DNA of 64,000 nt, taken from positions 140,243,001-140,307,000 of the forward strand of contig JASDFA010000007.1 in NCBI GenBank assembly GCA_035772735.1. Direction: 5' to 3'. Every line of letters starts with the position of its first letter. Position 1 is the stretch's first letter. Origin of the DNA: Datura wrightii. Lineage: Eukaryota; Streptophyta; Magnoliopsida; Solanales; Solanaceae. Positions 12,134-25,900 of this stretch are shown here, piece after piece. The position numbers were made by a program, and so were the translations under genes. A model generated the notes under the pieces. It was not told the origin of the DNA and did no database searches. It saw only the letters and a list, made by a program, of their open reading frames with translations.

Positions 12134-12915
12134 GCTTTCTCCGTTTTGATTTTGACAGTTAAAAAATATTTTATTGGGTCGTCCGCACAATTAATCCTTA
12201 TTTTGGAATTTCTTTAATTTTTATCTTTTAAATTGGTAGTTTTTAATTTTTACTTTTTGATATTTTACGTGATAAAAAAGTTATAAAAAATGCTTTTGAC
12301 AGTAAAACCAAAAGAAATAAAAATTCACAAGGTACAAGTTTTTGCTCAAGTTATGTTTTAAGGCATAAATTCACACAGGTTATAATTCAAGCATAAGTTA
12401 AACAGCATGAACTTGTATCTTGGACATAAGTTCAATAACATGAACTTGTGCCTCATAAACATGTGTTTTGGGCATAAGTTCAATAACATGAATTTATATC
12501 TTGGGGCACAAGTTCAGTGGAACTTCTGCCAACTGAACTTGTATTGTGGGGCAGAAATTTAGTAGGAAACTTGTGCGCAGAAGTTCAACAGCATCAATTT
12601 CTGCCTATTGAACTTATATCTTAGACAAAAATTCAGTAGCATGCTAGAGTTAACTTATGCGTTGCGAATTTTTTTTGCATTGCATGCTAGAGGTATTTAT
12701 CCCCTTTTTATTACTTAAAATATTGAAAGGCAAAAATTAAAGATCGCCCCAAAATAAGTAGTCGGCGAAAAAATTTGTATTTTCTTTGATCATAATTGAA
12801 AGTATTTTGAACTGTTTAAAAAATTAAAAAATTTTATATTCGACATTCACACTAACACTAATTAATTTAACTCTCGGATACAAACTATGACAAACAAATT
12901 GAAATAAAGGGAGTA
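12134..12915. mobile_element. Stowaway-like MITE with internal tandem motifs
   Basis: The ends resemble the plant Stowaway terminus: CTTTCTCCGTTTTGATTTTG at the left and, on the other strand from the right end, CTCCCTTTATTTCAATTTG. A TA follows the right end. Inside, 12330-12650 holds at least five degenerate copies of a 30-45 bp motif around ATAAGTTCAATAACATGAACTTGT. The left TA is uncertain. Confidence 0.55.
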
Positions 12916-13983
12916 TTATGCCAATCTGTCACCTAGGCCTAAATGATCATTGCCTCGCCACCACCCAAAGAGAAAAAGAAGAGGACAGAAAAAGAAAAAA
13001 AAGAACTTGCAACACATTTGTTGCTTTAGTCATCCTAAGCTTTTCGAAAATATTTCATCTACCTAAAACTTTTGTCGACCCCAATGATAAATCTAGTTCA
13101 AATCTTCTTTTATGATTCAATTTACATATGAGGGAAACGGTAGGCTTCAGCTAAAATAGCATTATTGATGTACTTTAAGTTGTGATTGCATGTTTTGTCA
13201 CAATTTTTAGCAGGTTATCGATTAATAACATTTATCCGTAATTACCTTATAAGTAACCTAGTACATAGAACGTAATCGCAAGGCACAAACGTCCAGTTGC
13301 TTGTCAAAAGGAAAATTAGAAAGTAAACCAATGTGGTAGAATGTTAACTCTAAATATATTTTAGCAGCAATGGCAATTCTCCAACAGCTAGTGTAAAGCT
13401 TAAAAACATTGAGATGCCTTATCAATGCTAAGAAAGAATGTAAAACAGACCCAATTCTACAAGAGAAGAATTCACTGAACGTATCAATCAATGGCAACAT
13501 CACACATCACAGCGGATCGAAGATGCTCATCACAGGTGAAGCAAGGGTCCAAGTACTTGTCACCCAATTTCAGCAGAACTATATTTAACCCAAGGTATGC
13601 ATGTTTACAAGATTCAAACGAGGCAAAGTTCACATCCAGCTCTTCAGAGATAATCTCGGGCAATCTCCTCATACACTATATCCTTAATATCTCCAACAAA
13701 AAATAACCGATGAAGGTGTATGCCTAACCCATTACAAGTTGTCCATGCCTTACTAGCAATCCGTCATTGACAAGTATTATGCATCACTCTAGCATTGCCT
13801 TGAGGTTAAACAAATTCCCTTCATTAACCAAACAATAGAGATATATCCACACCAAATAATACTCAGTCCCCCTACCTCAGATACAGTTCTACACAAGATC
13901 ACAAACAGGAAACTTGTGCAAACTTCGTCACCCATACCTTCATGAAACTTAAGCACCAAATGCAGGTATTAGCCCATACTGTA
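12916..13983. other. 3' flank and probable 3' UTR of GAUT7
   Basis: No independent gene is supported. The bases just below 13984 would be the GAUT7 3' UTR on the minus strand. Its poly(A) site is not certain. Short frames here lack family motifs. Confidence 0.4.
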
Positions 13984-16900
13984 CTAGTTAATATTGCAAT
14001 CACTTAAAAACTGATTCTCCTGGTTTAGGAACTTCCGCCAGAAAACTGTATAATCGCGGATGCCCAACTCAAGCCAAGGTTTCATGTTACCATTAAAATG
14101 CAGTACTCTGGCATTCTTCACAGCTTCAATATCCACTCCATATTTATGACCCAGTCCTGATAATACCCACTTATCATCCAAAGCGTAAACTTCACCCTGA
14201 AAAGTAAGCAAGCTTGCACGCAATGCAACAGCCTCTTCTGAATTCATCTGCAATTGAATAAAAGGGTGACTGGTGTATGCCAATATAAGTATAGCATATA
14301 CATAAATGGAGACAAGAAAAATGGATTAGTCCTATACACAATCTAACATGAGATACCACACCAAGAATCTTGTCCATGACTCATTTTAATTTAGATAGAT
14401 AAAAATTACCTAGCATAGTCCCACTACCCAAGAACCGCCCTTGCAGCCCTGTCTCGTAAGCATACAAGTTGAGTGTGTAAAAGAAATGCTCAATGGGTTA
14501 CGTTAATGTGCAGTAGTCTTTGATAACCCATAGTTTGTGGAGGCCCGAAAGAATTAACCCATGAACTCCAAAAAATCCACGCCAAAATGAAAAGAAACGG
14601 AGGCCCAAAAGACGGGACGTCTTTATTTAGGTGGGTGGCAGCCCACATGCCCACGCAAAACAATATCATAACATTTATGTAGAGAGGACAACAATGAACC
14701 TGTTTAGTATTTTTCCACCTTTTTATGCTTCCCATAGTTTGTGGGGTGCTGGAAAGGGTTAAGCCCTGACCACCAAAAATCTACTCCAAAACAAAAAGAA
14801 AGGAGGCTCAAAAATACAAGGAGCAACATGAAACAATCTTGAATATTTATATTGAAAGTGCAATAATGAACGCAATTAGTATTTTTCCAACTTTTTCTGT
14901 TTTGGTTTCTTAGCGCATGCAAATTACCTTTTTCTTTGTCCCCTTTTGTATTGGGTATACTACTTATACACCATTCATATTGAAGGAGAAAAAAACTTAT
15001 ATAACATTCATATTAAAAAAGTCAACATAATTACCCATATTGGGTATTAATTCAATACTTCCGTGAAGCTTAAGGAAATAATTATTGTGTTACTTTGGTT
15101 CATCAGTCACAGTTTGGCTTGTGAAAATAACTTTACCCTTCACCTAAATATATTTCTATTTTCAAGCTTCATTCAAATTCAAAGCAAGTGTTCTAAAATT
15201 TGCTCAATCTTAGTTCATTTCATTTTCTTTACAATCAAATAATAAGTTGTTTCCAATGTAACTAGTGAATAATGGGCTAGTCACTCTACCCTTCTCCAAT
15301 TAAATATTAGGTGTGGTTCACCAGCATGACTTGAACTCATGGCGTATGCTGTTCCACACATCCTATGTTGTACTACATCTGCCACTGGTTATATAAAATG
15401 GCTAGGCTAGCCTGCTGGCATGGCACTGAGTTTATTACCCACTCGTGTTGCGTCTCATATTTGAGATAAATATAAAGTTGAGAATGTTGTCCCGTAAGTT
15501 AAGTGTGCACTTACTATAGTCTTGTCTCTCAAAACTAATTCCATGAAGTATGTGTTGGGTGAATGTCTTGAGAAGAGAACTTTTTATTCTTGTTGAAAAA
15601 GGAAATGTTTACATTTGGCCCTAGAAATGATCTTTGGATTCATCAGAGGATTCTTCACGTTGGCTAGAATACATTACTTGAACGAAGCTAGATCTTGTAA
15701 CTCATTCATATGATGCCCTCAATTTAAGACATAGCCAGACATTGCGGGATTGAAGTATGTTGTGAGGGAGAAAATCCAGCTTGAGAAATGACATACATAT
15801 GACTTGGATGGTCTCATATGTACGTCATTCATATGATTCCCTCAATTGTCTTAAGACATAGCCAAACAAAGCCCTCACAACATAGCTCAATCCCCCATAG
15901 TGCAGCATCACCCAAGATTGCACGTGTCAATCGATCCTTGCTAGCAAGACTGAACCCTAAGTCATGCTCATAAGTCAACATATGAGGCTCTTAAGAGTGG
16001 TGCCTCGAGTGCTTAATCAATACATAGATCCTTATCTTCCCAAGAGATAGCCCGCAGCGCATAGTCGTTCCATATAACAAGCCTGCGGGACATGTTGGGT
16101 AGCCAAGTTAACAACTGAGGCAAAACATTGCCCAAAAAGTTTCATAACTTGTTTGGATACCTCAGACGCTTCTTTGAGTAGTCCTGGTAGGCCCTTGAGG
16201 ACACTCCTCAAGGCAGTGCACTTGGTGTGGCTCCCAGCAACATGCATGCGGAGGACTGGTAGAAGTGTCACCACTAGCCCCCTTATATTATGCTTTAAAA
16301 AGAAAACCCCAAATGATCTCAGATGACATGTTCTAGCCCAACTGTCATAAGGGGTGTTTCTCTACCCCAACATCCAACTAAGGGGTCATTTGTTCCTACT
16401 GAATCATCTTAACTTCATTTACATCTTTATAAAGTTTCCCATAAACATAAAAAGAGATGTGCCTTCGAAAGCTTCAACTAATTAAATCCATAGTAACTTC
16501 AACAAATGTTAAGTCACATTATGAGAAACTTTTTTTAATTGTTAAATCACATTATGAGAAGCTACTGATCAGGAGAAGAACTTCCATATAACTTGATTTG
16601 GATCACAACAGCACTGAAAAAGCTGTGTTTTTTCACGGCTAAGAATTTGAGAAATGGGAAGATTACTTTGGAATTTTGTGTGTATCACTCAGGTGTAGAT
16701 GTGGACCATCTCCTTCTACGTTGTCGAGTAGCTTCGATGTTATGATGTGAAATATATTGGGTGATACCAAGCACTATAAAAAAGGTGTTGTTAAACTGGA
16801 AGGGTGGAAGATGCAGGACTTGAAATGGTGCTCCACTAGCACTTATGTGTGTTCATCCACCACTATCCAATAGTATTAAGAAATGATCAATGATTGGTCT

Positions 16901-19900
16901 CAACAATGCATGTAGCAATAAATTGAAATTTTTCTTCCTAGTCACTAGAGATCAAGATCTTGTCTATCCACGAAGTGGACCTCTTATTTCTCCAAGTGAA
17001 GTTTGCCTCCGTAAGTGTTATATCAATGATATCACATGTTACCAAGAAATCCAATAAAGTTATCCGCTACAACCTCCACCTCCCAAGAATTGCTTCAGGA
17101 CTACCTTCTTCCAGAAACCTTATAACACTAAAGTCTCTTACTATCTCTCCATCTTTGACACACATACCAAAGTGTTTGTATGTTGGGTAGTTCATATTTG
17201 TTGCCAGACAAAGTCCTACCTTTGTATAGTTAAAGCGACATCTTAGACTTTGGGTCGACTTGATTTCTTCTATCAAAGACAATAATCTCTTATTCCATAA
17301 AATCATTATTTCCCAGCTGCTTTTTGGGTATACAAGAAAGACAACCCAACCTAATGGTTACGCAACATACTTTGACCATTTGCTCCTTAACCACTGCCAT
17401 ATATGTTTTTACTCCATCCTTGAGGCACTTGCACTTCTGGATCACCCTTTTCACCAACATTCGTTTTTAGGGTTGTTGAATCCCTTGATAATCCACATCA
17501 TTATTTTTTAATGCATGATGGTAATCATATCATGGCAAACCCTATACCCTTTTTTTCTCTTTCAGCTCCCCTCCAACTTCCTCTTATCATAATTTGTCGA
17601 GCAAGTACGACACCTTAACTCCGTCTCCCTCCTCGCCTTAGATCCCAAAGTCCCTACCCTGGTAAATGTTTGTTTGCTACTATTTGGATCTTTTCTTTTC
17701 AATCCCTCTTGATTTGGGTCAACACATCTAGAATATCATCATGGTCCTCGAATAATATTTCAAAAAAGCTTTAGAAAAGCTTTTAATTTTTTATGAGCCC
17801 TTATAATATCTTGACTTTCCATCTTGGGATGATTCCGACAAGATTCAACTGCCTCCTCCGACTGAAGCACCTTATAATATTCAACCATTTTAAGTAGTTC
17901 AGCCACCACCCAATCCCCTCATAAACAAATTCTCGTAACCCCGAAACTTCCTTAAATGACTTAAGAAGATGCATGTGATACCCTCCCAATAATATTATCA
18001 TATTAATTATTCTCCACCTCTTCCAAGCAAACCATGCTCTATCTAGTTTCAAGTGTAGGAGTCTTCGACATTGACCTTCCTATCAATTCTCTCCTTTCTT
18101 TGTTGGTAGTATTTGTTGCAATCCCTCTTTTCAATATTACCAAACTCGTATGAGATGTTGGCTTGGTAGTGTTGCATTAGTCTTCTAGCAATATCAAATG
18201 ACCAGTCTTAGTCGCAAGGGTACGCCTTGTTTGGTCCATCGTTTACATTGAAACATAGCCTTTTTCCAGCAAATGGATTCTACAAAATTGAGGTGGTGGA
18301 CTAAATAGTTTCTACCCCCTTTATTACTATATTTTGTTGAAACATGCCAATCTTTTAGTTTTTCTTGGCTTTCATTTAATTTTTGTTAATAGGCCTATTG
18401 CTGCTTTTTATATTGTCTAAATTATTGAGCCCATAATAATAAGCCCACAATTTTCTTACCCAAGGAGGAAGATCATGTTTCACTCCACTTGTCTTGGCCC
18501 ATTAACCTTTCGCACATCAGCTATACTGGACACTATATTAGTAACCTTCTCTAGAGAAATCCACAAAAATTCGTTGTAGAGTTGGCCCTCCTCTCAGTTC
18601 TCTCCTTTCTTTTTTGATAGTATCTGCTACAATCCCTCTTTTCAATGCTACCAAACTCGTTTGAGCGAGATGTTGGCTTGGTTGTATTGCATTAATCTTC
18701 TAGCAATATCAAATGACCAGTCTTAGTCTCAAAGGTTCACCCTACTTGGTCCATTATCCACATTGAAGGTTGACTTTCTGGCAGATGGATTCTACAAAAC
18801 TTAGGTGGTGGAAGACTCTCACTTAGTTTCTACCCCTTTGTTACTATATTCTGCTGGAATAGGTCAATCTTTTTGTTTCTTTAGGCTTTCACTCAATTTT
18901 GTTAATAGGCCTACTGCCACTTTTTATATTGTCTAAATTATTGAGCCCATAGTAATAAGCCCACAAGTTTCTTATCCAAGGAGAAATATTATGTTTAACT
19001 CCACTTAAGCATTAGCAAAAGCACTCACTTCAACGCTTTAAGCGAGAAACGAGGTGCAGCGCAGGACCATCACTTTTCTGCCATGACGCGAGGCAATGGT
19101 GAAAAGGCGATCGTTTCTGCAATCGAAACAAGAAGTGAGGCACAGAAATTGGTAAAAACTGACTTACGTGACCGGACTGCTGCAACTTCTCTTCTCTTCC
19201 TCTACTTTGACTGCTCTTCAAGTTTCTTTTTTTTTTAAAAAAAAGGTAACAACTTGTATATATATCGAAAGTCAATACCATAAGGAGCCAAAGGAGGGGC
19301 TAAAATGGATAACTAACAACTATCCTTGTTACACTTTGCCTATCAGTTCTATGAGTTCCCTTTATCCTCCAAAAGATAATGTTTACACCAAAAAAAGAAG
19401 ACACTAAGACAATTCATCCCTACTTGAGCGGATGGATTTTCTAGAATTCAAAAAGTTTTGAATTTTTTTCCTTCCAGGCTACCCACCCAATGTAGGCTGG
19501 AATGATTTGCCACCAATGTTCCACTCCATTTCTTTTGTCAATCCCCTTCCAACTGTTTAGGAGTTCCAAAGTGGTTTCGGGCATGACCCAACTCACTCCT
19601 AAGATACATAAAATATGTGTCATACATTTGCAGTTGTCTCACAGTGAATGAAGAGACGATCATTTTTCTCCACATCTAGTTCACACTACAGTGTAATCAA
19701 AAGTGAAAAGCGCAAAAAAGCTCTAAGGTTCATTGGGGCTTTAAGCGCAAAGCGCAAATAAAACATGGGCTTTAATGAGAAAAGGCGCAAAGGGAGAAAA
19801 CATACATACATGCATACATATATATATATATATATATATATAGCCCAAGACTAATAGTTATAAGCATGTAACAAATATATGATAAATAAATTGAGTTTAT

Positions 19901-22900
19901 TTTAGGATTAAGTGAAATATCAATTGTTTAGTGTCGACTCTTCAGAAAATGCTCATTTGCAAGGAAAAGTTTGTCTTAGAGCCCTGATGATGACACTAAA
20001 GCGCACATTAAGCGAGGCGAAGCGCTCAACGTGTTTTGACAACACTGGTCCATTGAAGCATTTTGAACAAGTCTAGAAACCTTTTCTTTGTAGTTCTTCA
20101 TGAGTCAGGCAAGCTTTTTTTAACCACAAGCCACGTAAACAGAATATCTTGAGGGAGGGGGGGGGGGTCTCCTGCTTTTCCATATAAGCTTCCAAGGCCA
20201 CATATTTGTGATATAAGGTTTGTGATTTATAAACCAGTACGCGAATTTCACTAAAAATATCCCTTTGTTGTCCAATAACCATCTTGGTCTTTCAGATGTA
20301 TTTGATACAATCTTGTAAGGCTCTAATTTCTGCACAGTTCACCAACTCCGTCAATTTTCTGCATAGTTCACCTACTCTGTCAATTTCCCAATCATTTAAG
20401 GCTCTTGTAAATATCAAATTCCATCTAGCTGGTCCCACACTTGATGAATCTTGGTAGGGTGTTGGAGGCTTATAGAGTAGAGTTCCTGCAGCCTATCCTG
20501 CGGTATCCATTTTTCTTCCCAAAAATCAGTTTTCAGACCATTGCCCACCTTAATACTACTATTTCCCATGAATTTGTGCCATAAGTTTTTGATGGTCCTC
20601 CAGACACTGCAACCATATGGTGAACTGACTAGTTTGCCAAATCATATTTCTGAGTGATGAATTTTCTCCAGAAAGAGTTCTCTTCAAAGCTAAATTTCCA
20701 TAGCCACTTTTGGAGTAAACTCTAATTATGTAATTTGAGAATTCTGATGCTCAAGCCACCTTGCCTCTTGCTTAAAGTTAGAATCTCCTATTTAACTAGA
20801 TTGAAACTTCTTCTCTCTTTGTTTCCTTGCCATAAAGAATCTCTTCTTAGCTTGTCTAATCTTTCCTCCACATTACGGGGAACAGGAAATAGTCCCATCA
20901 TGTACGTGGGGAAGGCATCCATCACTGAGTTGATGAGGGTGAGTCTGCCCCCCAAAGATAGATAATGGTTCTTCCACCTTGCAAGATTTTTGTCACATAT
21001 GTCAATTACCTCATTCCAGATCTCATTGGACTTGCTATTGACACCAAGGGACATCCCCAGATATTTTGTAGGTAAAGAGCCCATTTGACATCCTATGTTG
21101 TCAGCCAAGTAAGATATATCATGAACTTCATTCACTGGGAAACTTTTCTCAACTGACATGTAAGCCAGAGAGTGCTTCAAAGATGGTCAAAATTGTTGAT
21201 TTGTGTCAATTCTGCCTCACAAAAAACGGTAGAATCATTTGCATAAAACAATGAGTAACCTCCAAGTTATGATATGTAATATTTGAAGTACCAAAACCTT
21301 TGATCCAATTGAGGGAGTTTGCAGTTTTGAGCATATGATTAAGACCTTGCATGGCTAAGACAAATAGAAAAGGGGACAGACGATCCCCTATCTTAAGCCT
21401 CTGCTAGAATGGAAGAAACTTTTGCACAGAGAATTTAACAGTTGATAGGCATAGGCAATGGAATATCCAGTTATTTCATTCCTCTCCAAACCCCATGTCC
21501 TTGAGAATCTTTAAGAGGAAAAGCCAATAGACATGGTCAAATGCCTTTTCTATGTCAAGTTTGCATAAAATCCCATGACTTGTTTAATTCTGGAGTCAAC
21601 CAATTCATTGGCTAACAAAGCGGCATCCAAGATTTGCCTCCCTTTGATGCTCTTCTTCTTCTTCCTTTCTCTTTTTTTTCTATTTTTTTCTCGTTTTCTT
21701 CTCTTCCTCTTTTCTCTGTTTTCCTCTGCTGCTACTCGATTGCACTGACTTTTTTTCTCTCTTCTTTTATATCTTTTTTCAGTTCTTCGACTTGCTGGAA
21801 TTTGTTTCTCTGTTCTGCTATGTTATTTTCTCTGCTCTACTCTATTTCTTCAGTTATTAGTTTTGCAATTGGTTTCCTCTGTTTTTTATTTCTGTATTAG
21901 TAAAATCTGTTTACTCTATTTTTCAGTTATTACTTTTTAATTTAAGAACTGAAAATTTTGCCTAATATGTTATTTCTATTTAGTAATTGATTATTTATCT
22001 ATGCAATTTAATATTTGTTATTTGTATTAGATTGCGCTTCTATTGGAAAAAGTGTGCACTTCACTTCACGCTTTTCTGAAACAAGCCCTTGTCGCTTTTT
22101 TCCGCATCTCGTTTCCGAAACACTGCTCCACTTGTCCTAGCCCATTATCCTTTCACACATCAACCATACCGGACACCATATTAGTACCCATCTCTAGAGA
22201 AATCCACACAAATTCGTTGTCTTTAACAAGGACAGAGTTCAAAACTTCTTCCAATACTTTACTACTTCCTCTGTTTCAATTTTGTCTTACTTATTTATTC
22301 AAAAATATAATTATGTTTTGTCTTTGTGGGATTTCACTGGGTTGTTGTTATTGTTGTTATCTTCCTTTTTTGTTTGTTTAAAGAAAATGTCTCTTTACAT
22401 TTAGGAGTCGTTTCGTTACTGGATAAGGCATAAGTTAATACATGAATAACTTGGTTATTCATGTATTAATTTTATACCATGTTTGGTTTCCAAATAGGAT
22501 AAAAGCTATTCATGTATTAATTTTATGTCATGTTTGGTTGGTAGGTTTCAAATGTTGTATAAAAGTAATTCATGTATTAATTTTATGCAGTGTTTAGTTG
22601 TGTTTTATTAATTCTGCATAATTTATACTTACATAACTTATGAGTAAATCTATGTATAATTTTATACATGATAGAAGGTGGAATAAATTATGTGGATATT
22701 AGTTATACATGGATTAAAATTATAAAATTACATATATACCCCTATTAATGTACTTTTAAAAAAAAATTAATTTGATATGTGAGTACACAATTTTTAAACT
22801 TAAAAAAATTATTGACTAAATTTTTTTTAAAGGGCTGTAAGCCCTCTTTTATTAAAAAAAAATTATATTATTTTTGTGAAAAAAAGGAAGAATTTTATAC

Positions 22901-25900
22901 TATTTGTTTACTTATTTATTTATAAATAATATATATTAATTTATATAAATTAAATATTTAATAATTAACAATTCATGTATTGTAATTTCAATAACTATAA
23001 ATCCTACACAAATAATACCTACATAACTAATACTTGCAAAACTAATACCTACATAACTAATCCCTGCATAAAATAATACATAGATTCTCTCATAATTAAT
23101 TCATGTATTACTAATACCTGCATAACTCTAACTCATAACCAAACGACCCCTTAGTAATTCTTTAATTCCAGTATTACACATGGCATGTTTAAGACCACAA
23201 AATTCAAAGAGCATTTTGGTACATTACGCATGTCTTTAGATTAAGACCAAAAGATTCAAAAGTCTCATACTTTCTTAAACTTTGTGCCCAATAAAACGAA
23301 ACGGAAGGAGTATGAGTTTTGCGCTAGATAAATCAATGAGTGTCAAATCTACATCTAGAGAATCCCAGCATAAGTCAATTGTTTTCCTGAAAAGTTCTTA
23401 CCATCACAGTAGGACTGAGATTCCTACCAAGCTTACCACCATTATTCCATTCTTGCTCCATGCACCATTCAGGCAGTGTTGAAGGTTCAACCAACTATCA
23501 TTAGAAAGTCATCCTTTGTCCACCTTGCACCCAGTTTTAGCATCCTATTGGCTTCACCTTGAAGGAAACCTGAGCATAATCAGCGAATCTCCCATTCTTG
23601 AGACTTTAAGACTTGTGCTTGCTAAGCCCTAACAGCCCACTTAGTGACACTGTCGATGGATGCCACTTTACCAATCTCCCAATTAAGGATGTCCCCATAA
23701 ACATCTTCAATTTCCAAGTTGTTCCTTGGAATTGATAGTTTTGCCTCTCCATCAACAAAATTCCGGTTGCACTTTCCCTCAAAAATTAGAGTCAACCGTC
23801 CACCACCCTATAAGTCCTTTGCTAGTCCATCACATATATAGGTCTCGTGAAATCTTCTGCCATGGCCTCTTGGCTAGGTCAGAGTTAGAGTGGTGATGAA
23901 ACTTCTCTCTAAAACCAGTCCCATAGTTCTCTATACTTTTTAGTTGTTTGAGAAGACAAAATGAACAACTTATATCAATTCTATCAATATGGGTTTTTTC
24001 GAAAGAATTTCAGTTCATTTTTTGTTGTCCTAATCCAAAAAGGGGAGGTGCAATGGATATTAAATATATCCAACTAATTAGCCTAGTAAGGATGGCACAA
24101 GATATTACAAAAGATAATTTTCACTATGACTAAAGACAGTAATGTGAAACATTATATCTAGTTGTTGAAAATTCCTTTATTGGTGATAGATATATTAGAA
24201 ATTATTATTGTCAATGGGATTGTGGACATGAATTTGCTAAAAGCCCCGCACTACATTGTGTGAGGAATCAATCAAAACTTAAAAATATGGAGAAGCACTC
24301 TAGAAAGTAACAATTCTTTATCATTTTTAGGGCAAGCATAACAGAAATCACTTTTACTCACCAAAATTTGATTTATAGTGTTGTGGAATTATTTTACAGT
24401 AGAAATAGTGCAATCGAACAATAACATGCTAATTTTCAAACCGTATTAGCCTCAACAAATGAAAATAAAGAAAGAAGGAAATATTTTACTTGCCTTTGCC
24501 TTACATCTTGGAGGCAAAAGTCGTCGAAAACAACAAATGTAAGTCAAAAGATGAATAGTCAATGACCTCTGTTACCAAAACAACAAATGTAAGTCAAAAG
24601 ATGAATTGTCACTGACCTCTGTTACCAGCTTCAGGTATCTTCCGGAAATATCTTGTTCCCTCCACCTCACTAGATCAATAACATTTAATCCAGACATCCA
24701 AGCACAAGATTTTTCATCCAATCTCTTGTCAGCAAAAAGTTTCCGCAGCTGAATCAGCCTAACTGAGCAGCACTGAACTGCAGCATTCACTTTCCCGTCC
24801 ATATTGATGCCCCATAAGACTGACAAGTCTCTTTGCACAATAATGTCATCATCCAAGACTACGACTTTCTTCAAACTAGGGAATATCTCAGGAAGAAGAT
24901 AATGGGAATGCGAAAAAACAGATAGGTATTCTGTTGTAGGCGGTCTATCAACCTTGTGGAAGGAGACACGATATTCTTCAGGCAGAGAAAGATGAATTGA
25001 CGTTGATGCCTTATTGTTTTTCAGCTTATGATCTTCAATATTCAACACCTCAACTGTGGCCTCCATATACTTGTTCCTCGAGAACCATAACTTCATGGCA
25101 AAGTAATTCTGTCTATCTGTTACCACATGAAATACTTGATTCTTACTTTCCTGCATATAGAAGAAAACCCAATCAGAAAAACTGATAGAAGTGTTAACAA
25201 CAGAAAATTTTGCAATTGAAGAGAGAATATACAAACCATACTTTTGCATGTGTTACAGAGGAGTTAATTACGGCAGACGATGCCAGCACATTGCTGGAGA
25301 ATATAACAAAGTGGTGAAGATCTGGATTCAAATGTCTCTCTGCCAATGACTGATCAATATCAGGTGGAGGGGATTTAAAATACTCTACAGTTAATCGCAT
25401 TGACAGGCAATGATGACTCTTGGGCATGGTTTGAACTGCTAGTTGGTAGAGGAAGGCACTCTGTCTCATATGGAAAGTAGCCTCATCTTCAGTTAGATCG
25501 ACTAATTGTCTGAATTTCTTGTCTACATTACTGCAATCTACAGGGCATGCCTTTGCTTGAGCAATTACAGCCTCCATCTTAGTTAGCTTCTGATCAACCC
25601 TGGTGAACAAGCAAAAGAATGAATTTTCTGTGAAAGGATTTCAAGAAATTTATTTATGGAATATAATGAAAAGACGCCTTTACAGATTTCTTCTACCTAC
25701 AGGCAAAGGAATAAGTGGAAGACAAGAAACATGTAGTAAAGATACTTCTGTGCCTAATTAAAGTGAACAAACAAATGCAACAAAAAATAATTAGACTAGT
25801 AGCCAGATTAAAACTGAAACTTAACTACTGGAATTAGAGCTAGGCCAGATTAAAAGTAATTTGATTCAAGGAGATCAATGTTTGGGATCTTTGTCCCTTA

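Larger units (their letters stand above)
19007..22125. mobile_element. hAT-like insertion with 8-bp target duplication, carrying an L1
   Basis: The octamer CTCCACTT occurs on both sides (18999-19006 and 22126-22133). The uninterrupted sibling copy has the same octamer once, at about 18483-18490, so the empty site is visible within the window. The right end reads CAGTGTTTCGG on the reverse strand, like hAT ends. The left end (AAGCATTAGC) is degenerate. Terminal regions contain motifs such as CGCTTTAAGCG. Without the nested L1 the element would be about 0.7 kb, i.e. non-autonomous. Confidence 0.75.
18084..22231. repeat. Tandem duplication (~511-bp unit), second copy split by a 3.1-kb insertion
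   Basis: Copy A spans about 18084-18594. Copy B starts at about 18595, runs to 19006, and resumes at 22126-22231. Shared landmarks include TCTAGCAATATCAAATGACCAG, TTATATTGTCTAAATTATTG and, after the gap, CTCTAGAGAAATCCACA. The period is 511-516 bp. No coding content was recognised. Confidence 0.8.

Noticed and set aside
21634..21900. 88-codon frame rich in Leu, Phe and Ser
   Set aside because: It is a translation of the CT-rich low-complexity tract at the edge of the L1 insertion inside the hAT-like element.
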